Origin: Symbiodinium microadriaticum
Lineage: Eukaryota > Sar > Dinophyceae > Suessiales > Symbiodiniaceae
Direction: 5' to 3'
NCBI GenBank assembly: GCA_001939145.1
Contig: LSRX01000682.1
Coordinates: 229,093-293,092, forward strand
DNA: 64,000 nt
Shown here one piece after another: positions 59,916 through 64,000 of this stretch. Position 1 is the stretch's first letter; each line of letters opens with the position of its first letter. The position numbers were made by a program, and so were the translations under genes. Below the pieces are notes generated by a model that was not told the DNA's origin, made no database searches, and worked only from the letters and a program-made list of their open reading frames with translations.

Positions 59916-60097
59916 GGGATCCCACGATGCGCCGTTCAAGAGCTGTGGGGTTTTGCGCTCTCACAACAACTCGGACGTCTGATGAGGTCACTGTGTACGG
60001 TTTTTCTTACGGGTCTCACGAAATTGGACCAATCTCCCTTATCTTGGAGCGGAAAGCTGGTATCGCTAAGGATTGCGGGCTCCTGCACTGGTCCTAG
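59916..60097 (+). CDS. candidate terminal exon, 60 codons
   Basis: After an acceptor ending CTCACAAG the plus strand reads RAVGFCALTTTRTSDEVTVY and then GSHEIGPISLILERKAGIAK, ending HWS and TAG. The arrangement (small residues, then DEVTVYGF, then a late His) loosely resembles the S-motif region of GT29-type sialyltransferases, but this is weak. The minus strand and another plus frame are also partly open here, so strand and function are uncertain. Upstream exons were not found. Confidence 0.35.
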
Positions 60098-60877
60098 ATG
60101 ATTTGCTCGTCCGGACCCCTGTGGTTACTGACCTTCATGGCGAGGTCTCCAGAAAACTTAGGGTAATAGGCTGTGGGCTAAGCCGTTTAGCATCTTAAAC
60201 AATGCAAAAGCAACATGTAAAAAAGGCAAATGTACCAGGGTCATCTACCTCTCTTTGTGCCTCCGGGTCGTAAGGCCTTTAGGCATTGGGCTTTCCAGGC
60301 TTTGGGTCTGCGAATTCTACATATATCCTCATGACAAGCTTCTCTGCATAATCCCAGAAGGGATCCTACTTGGGGCTCCCTTCTCTTCCGACACACGCGC
60401 CGCCGACAAGGCGAGTTTCGGGTTTAGTATTTAGGGAAGGAGCTCCCGCGGTCGCGAAGCCAGTGCGCCCCCGCCCCAGAGACAGAAGGGCCGCGGCCAC
60501 GACAGCAGCCGTCCTTGGGGCCACCCAACGAGGGAAGGATGTTGACTCAACGGGAGAGCGGGCGGCTGCTTAAACTCGAAGACAACCTATGTAAACCCTG
60601 TCAATCCCCAAGCAAAAGAAAACCTATAAACCCTACAGAACCGTTTCGGACTCTGACCTTTGGAGTAGGCCGAACCCTATAAAACCCAATAGAGTAAAAC
60701 CTAAACAGAACCTTCATAAGTCCCTCTTATATACTAAAGCCTGAGGAGTCTCGAGCTTAGGATTTCGGCATAGGCGTTGGCCTCAGGGCATATGGCGTGT
60801 TATTTACTCTTTGAGGCTCGAGCTTAAAGGTGCATAGTTGTTGGGGTTGAGATGACTGAGTATTGGATTGGGGTCCC

Positions 60878-61364
60878 TGGTTGTTGAGAACTCCAAGACG
60901 GAGATTGTTCCAAAAAGTTTCTACGTTGCATGCACTTCAACATGACATGTCTGGCATAGAAACAACCCACGTCTGTCCACAGCGGCCCTAAGACGGACTC
61001 CGTCTTCTCAAACAAAGCACCTCGGGCTGTTTGTGTTCTAGTAGGACGTTTAGGTAAAGTTTAGGCTTTGCTCCTTCGGCGGATAAAGCCCTATAAAGCC
61101 TCGAATCCTAACCTCCAAAACTCAAAGGGTTTAGGGTTCGGGCCTAAAAATCATAACGCTTTGCGACATCAAGCAAACCCTGTAGAGCTTGCACCGTAAG
61201 AACCCTAAACGAAAGCCTTTGCAGATCTCTGAGATGGACACCATCTGAAGGCTCGCCATCGTCCTTCCCTCCAGCTTCTTCCTCAGATGTGGCCCAGGAA
61301 CTACGGACCAGAATGCAAGTATGTGCGTCTTGATGGCTTTACTCAAGACTGAAACTTTAGGCAT
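60878..61364 (-). CDS. two candidate exons of an unknown gene
   Basis: Minus-strand exon 61217-61364 (contains SKAIKTHILAFWSVVPG and MASLQMVSISEICK) ends at a GC donor. Exon 60878-61020 (contains FEKTESVLGPLWTDVGC and ARHVMLKCMQRRNFLEQ) follows the acceptor CAGCCCGAG. Both have protein-like composition and the same strand as most genes here. The exact ends are uncertain and no family is recognised. Confidence 0.35.
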
Positions 61365-61634
61365 TCATGGTTTTGGGGTTTCGGGTAGCTTCAGGGTCCT
61401 CGCAGTTTGCAATGCACCCTAAACCCCTAAACCCTAAACCCCGCATCCCCAACCCTTACTTGAGCCCCTGAAGGGCCAGCCCGATCTCGAAACCCTCAAC
61501 CCGAAAACTGCCCTCACAACACAAAACCCTAAATGGGTTTAGGGCTTAGGGGTAAATGGCTTCTAGGGACGGTTTGGAGTTTAGGGCCCAGGGTTTATAG
61601 GGCTTAGGGGTAAATGGGTTTAGGGCTTGGGGTT

Positions 61635-61744
61635 CATATGGGGGTTTCCGAAAATAGGGGACCCTTTTTTCGTACCCTGAATAGTAGGATCCTTATATTA
61701 AGGACCCCAAAATAAGGTACCCTAATTGTCGGAAAGTCCCATAT
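61635..61744. repeat. palindromic element, family E copy 2
   Basis: ATATGGGGGTTTCCGAAAAT at the left pairs with ATTGTCGGAAAGTCCCATAT at the right. It is the reverse complement arrangement of the copy at 42072. Confidence 0.75.
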
Positions 61745-62866
61745 TCGAACTGCCACCCCGGGGCCTGAAAGCGTACGGCCAGAAGCCGGCAGCCCAAGCA
61801 GGAAACGTGCCATGAAGCCGACGAAGGGAGGCGCCAATCCCAATGGGGGTTGCACTAGCTTCACTACAGGCTCTCGCGAGAGCTTCAACGCGAGATAACT
61901 TATCCTTCTGATGGAAGTACCACTATGTCACTATATATTTAGGGGTGCAAAGTGTGGTGCTTAGAGCATTTGCGGATTGAAGAGGCCTGCGGCTGCAGCC
62001 TGTCCCTTACCTGGTGCCAAGCAAAGAATCCTAAACCCTACTCCCTGTTTGGCTAAACCCCTAAACCCTAAACGCCGTCGGTTCCGGTCGGATGCGTCGT
62101 GGCTTTGGGGATGCGTCATGGCTTTGGGGGCAGATTTTAGGTCGGAGTGACCAGTCTTGAGGTGGGCTGACGGGCTTATGCAGAGTTTAGACCAGAATTG
62201 GCACCTTAAATAATCAGAAGAAGATGTTGGGGGTATCCTCTTGTACTACAGCTATCAGGGACTGTCAGGGAAGCCTATGCGTAAGTGCTCCAACCCCCTA
62301 GAAATCTCTAGAATTGGTTTATCAGGTCCAAGGTTTTACTGTTCTCGCCCTCTCCTTCAACATCCGAGGTTGGAGGTATCGCTAAGCATTCGGATCCAAC
62401 AGGCTTGAGCATCCAGCATCACATGCAGTGGACCTGCGTAGTCGCTTGTCATTTGATTTTTAGAGTAGAATACTTCCGGAAATCCTAGCTTAAGAGCCAC
62501 AGAGAAGCTCACGACCCCAGCCTAAATCCTGAATCGAAGCCTTTCTGGCGCTTTGATGTGTGGAGGATGATGGTTTCAGACACCGCGCACCTCCACCCAC
62601 CAGTTCCTTGCTTTCAGCCCTCAAGGTAACAGCTGGCCGAGAACCCGAAGACCAGAACCCCCCCCCCCAAACCCTAGAGCCTAATTAAGACCCTAAACTC
62701 CCTAAACACTAAACCCGAAACCAAGACCCAAAACCCTAAACTCCCTAAGCCCTATACCCTAGACCCTCGACCCGAAACCCGGCAGGGAACCGAGCCGCAA
62801 CTGTAAAAGTGCCTCACACTCCCACACCTCTGCGGCACCTGACCCGAGAGGATCCAAATCCAAAGA

Positions 62867-62873
<7 letters not shown>

Positions 62874-62905
<32 letters not shown>

Positions 62906-62906
62906 T
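62874..62906. repeat. (TA)n microsatellite
   Basis: An A-run followed by about 12 TA units. Confidence 0.9.
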
Positions 62907-63072
62907 AGTAGAATGTAGGGTTTCTATGAGAGGAGCAGAAGTAACTTGCAGGACAAACATCCAGATAGAAGACCCCTTGCTTTGCAGAACCCTTTATTTG
63001 AAAAAAACGCGTGAAATCCACAATGTAGGGGCCTCAATAATTGAAACAGGCGTTTTGGGGCCCACTGTAGTA

Positions 63073-63275
63073 TGACCCTAAACCCTAAACCCTGAACCCT
63101 AAAGTAGTATCAAAAAATTAAACCCTAAACCCTTTTTTCCACAGGTTTGAACTGAGCTAGCCCGGCCAAGTCCCTAAACCCTAAACCCTGAACCCTAAAA
63201 GTAGTATCAACAAATTAAACCCTAAACTACCCTAAACCCTAAACCCTGAAACCCTAAACCCTAAACCGGCCCTAA
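63073..63275. repeat. telomere-like repeat cluster with a duplicated block
   Basis: CCCTAAACCCTAAACCCTGA precedes AAGTAGTATCAA...AAATTAAACC at both 63073-63131 and 63176-63227, so an about 50-bp block is duplicated within the CCCTAAA tract. Confidence 0.75.
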
Positions 63276-63370
63276 ACCGTTCAAGAGCTCTCCTGGAGGA
63301 CCTGTGGGCCGTGGAACCCTCGACGTGCTGAGGAGGCCAAAGGGTCGCCGTAGACGCGCCTGTCGAACGT

Positions 63371-63660
63371 AGGGGCGTGTAGGGTTCAGGGTTTCTGGGG
63401 TTTAGGGTTTCAGGGTTTAGGGTTTAGGGTTTCAGGGTTCAGGGTTTCAGGGTTCAGGGTTTAGGGTTTCAGGGTTTCAGGGTTCAGGGTTTAGGGTTTC
63501 AGGGTTTCAGGGTTTAGCGCTTCAGGGTTTCAGGGTTTAGGGTTTCAGGGTTTCAGGGTTTAGGGTTTCAGGGTTTAGGGCGTGTAGGGTTTCGACTCTC
63601 ACACTCGCACCAGGCAGGCAAGGCTCCACACTTGTAGGGTTTAGGGTTTCAGGGCTTCTT
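63371..63660. repeat. GGGTTTCA/GGGTTTA repeat array
   Basis: About 30 heptamer or octamer units alternating GGGTTTA with the variant GGGTTTCA. It is the longest continuous telomere-like array in the window, but its degeneracy and the unique sequence beyond it argue against a chromosome end. Confidence 0.85.
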
Positions 63661-63834
63661 TGGGTTTGGGGTTGAGGGCTTGGGCTTTTGTTTCGGGTTG
63701 CACCAGGCCACCTGACAACCCTAGGACATTCAAAGCCCTGGACATCCCTGACCCGGCCATTTAAGGTTTAGGGTTTAGGATGCTCATCGACAAACCCAAA
63801 GCTAAACTTCAGCTAAACCGTCCTAAGATCACCA

Positions 63835-63930
63835 GCCTATAGACCCTAATTAACCCTAAACTGGAGCCTAAACCCTAAATGACTAAGACCAGGCTCTAGC
63901 CCTAAACCCTAAACCCTAACTTACCAAGAC
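63835..63930. repeat. telomere-like repeat, C-rich orientation
   Basis: CCCTAAA copies with unique spacers; the orientation is opposite to the array at 63371-63660. Confidence 0.65.
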
Positions 63931-64000
63931 CAAAGCTCAAGCCCTAAACACGGCGCCCACAATGCTCGGCCGAGAAGCAGAAAGCTGGAAGGGTTTTTGA

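Noticed and set aside
63371-63660. Chromosome end (telomere)
   Set aside because: The array is degenerate, short and followed by unique sequence and oppositely oriented CCCTAAA copies.

Overview
The window looks like nuclear DNA of a dinoflagellate. Three things in the sequence suggest this. (i) TTTAGGG/CCCTAAA telomere-type motifs are scattered through almost all non-coding DNA. (ii) Exons that join in phase into one recognisable protein are bounded by GC, GA and GT 5' splice sites and AG 3' ends, a mixture known from dinoflagellate nuclear genes. (iii) Nearly all recognisable exons lie on one strand (minus), as in dinoflagellate unidirectional gene clusters. A chromerid or another TTTAGGG protist cannot be excluded. 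The assembly is draft quality: a 27-base N gap (43479-43505), five single N's, a residual Illumina adapter prefix (59249-59262) and a 2.45-kb perfect (GCGT)n array.

Layout: 0.46-2.9 kb, (GCGT)n array; 4.4-4.9 kb, exons of a small minus-strand gene; 7.0-12.5 kb, a multi-exon minus gene of unknown function; 13.2-23.7 kb, exons of a second unknown minus gene, with some plus-strand exon-like segments at 16.7-19.0 kb; 26.0-37.5 kb, the best-supported gene, a secreted or membrane-anchored PQQ-type beta-propeller protein in 16 exons (about 455 aa); 39.0-43.3 kb, exons of another minus gene with a possible 2OG-oxygenase N-terminal motif; 44.4-46.3 kb, exons of at least one more gene, including a clear 3' end; 48.4-58.9 kb, a retroelement island; 59.9-61.4 kb, further exons; 62-64 kb, mostly telomere-like repeats.

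The island is free of telomere-like repeats. On the minus strand it holds an APE-RT-RNase H LINE (ORF1, ORF2), a membrane-anchored coiled-coil ORF and a double-stranded beta-helix (2OG-oxygenase-like) ORF. On the plus strand a 186-codon ORF diverges from the LINE 5' end. Several of these frames are broken only by TGA.

Introns and intergenic DNA also carry several families of about 80-120-bp palindromic elements and a 49-bp minisatellite that was built from the acceptor and first exon bases of the propeller gene. Exon models were assembled by eye from reading frame, phase and splice-site plausibility. They need RNA evidence, and stretches not listed showed only low-complexity or telomere-like sequence to me.
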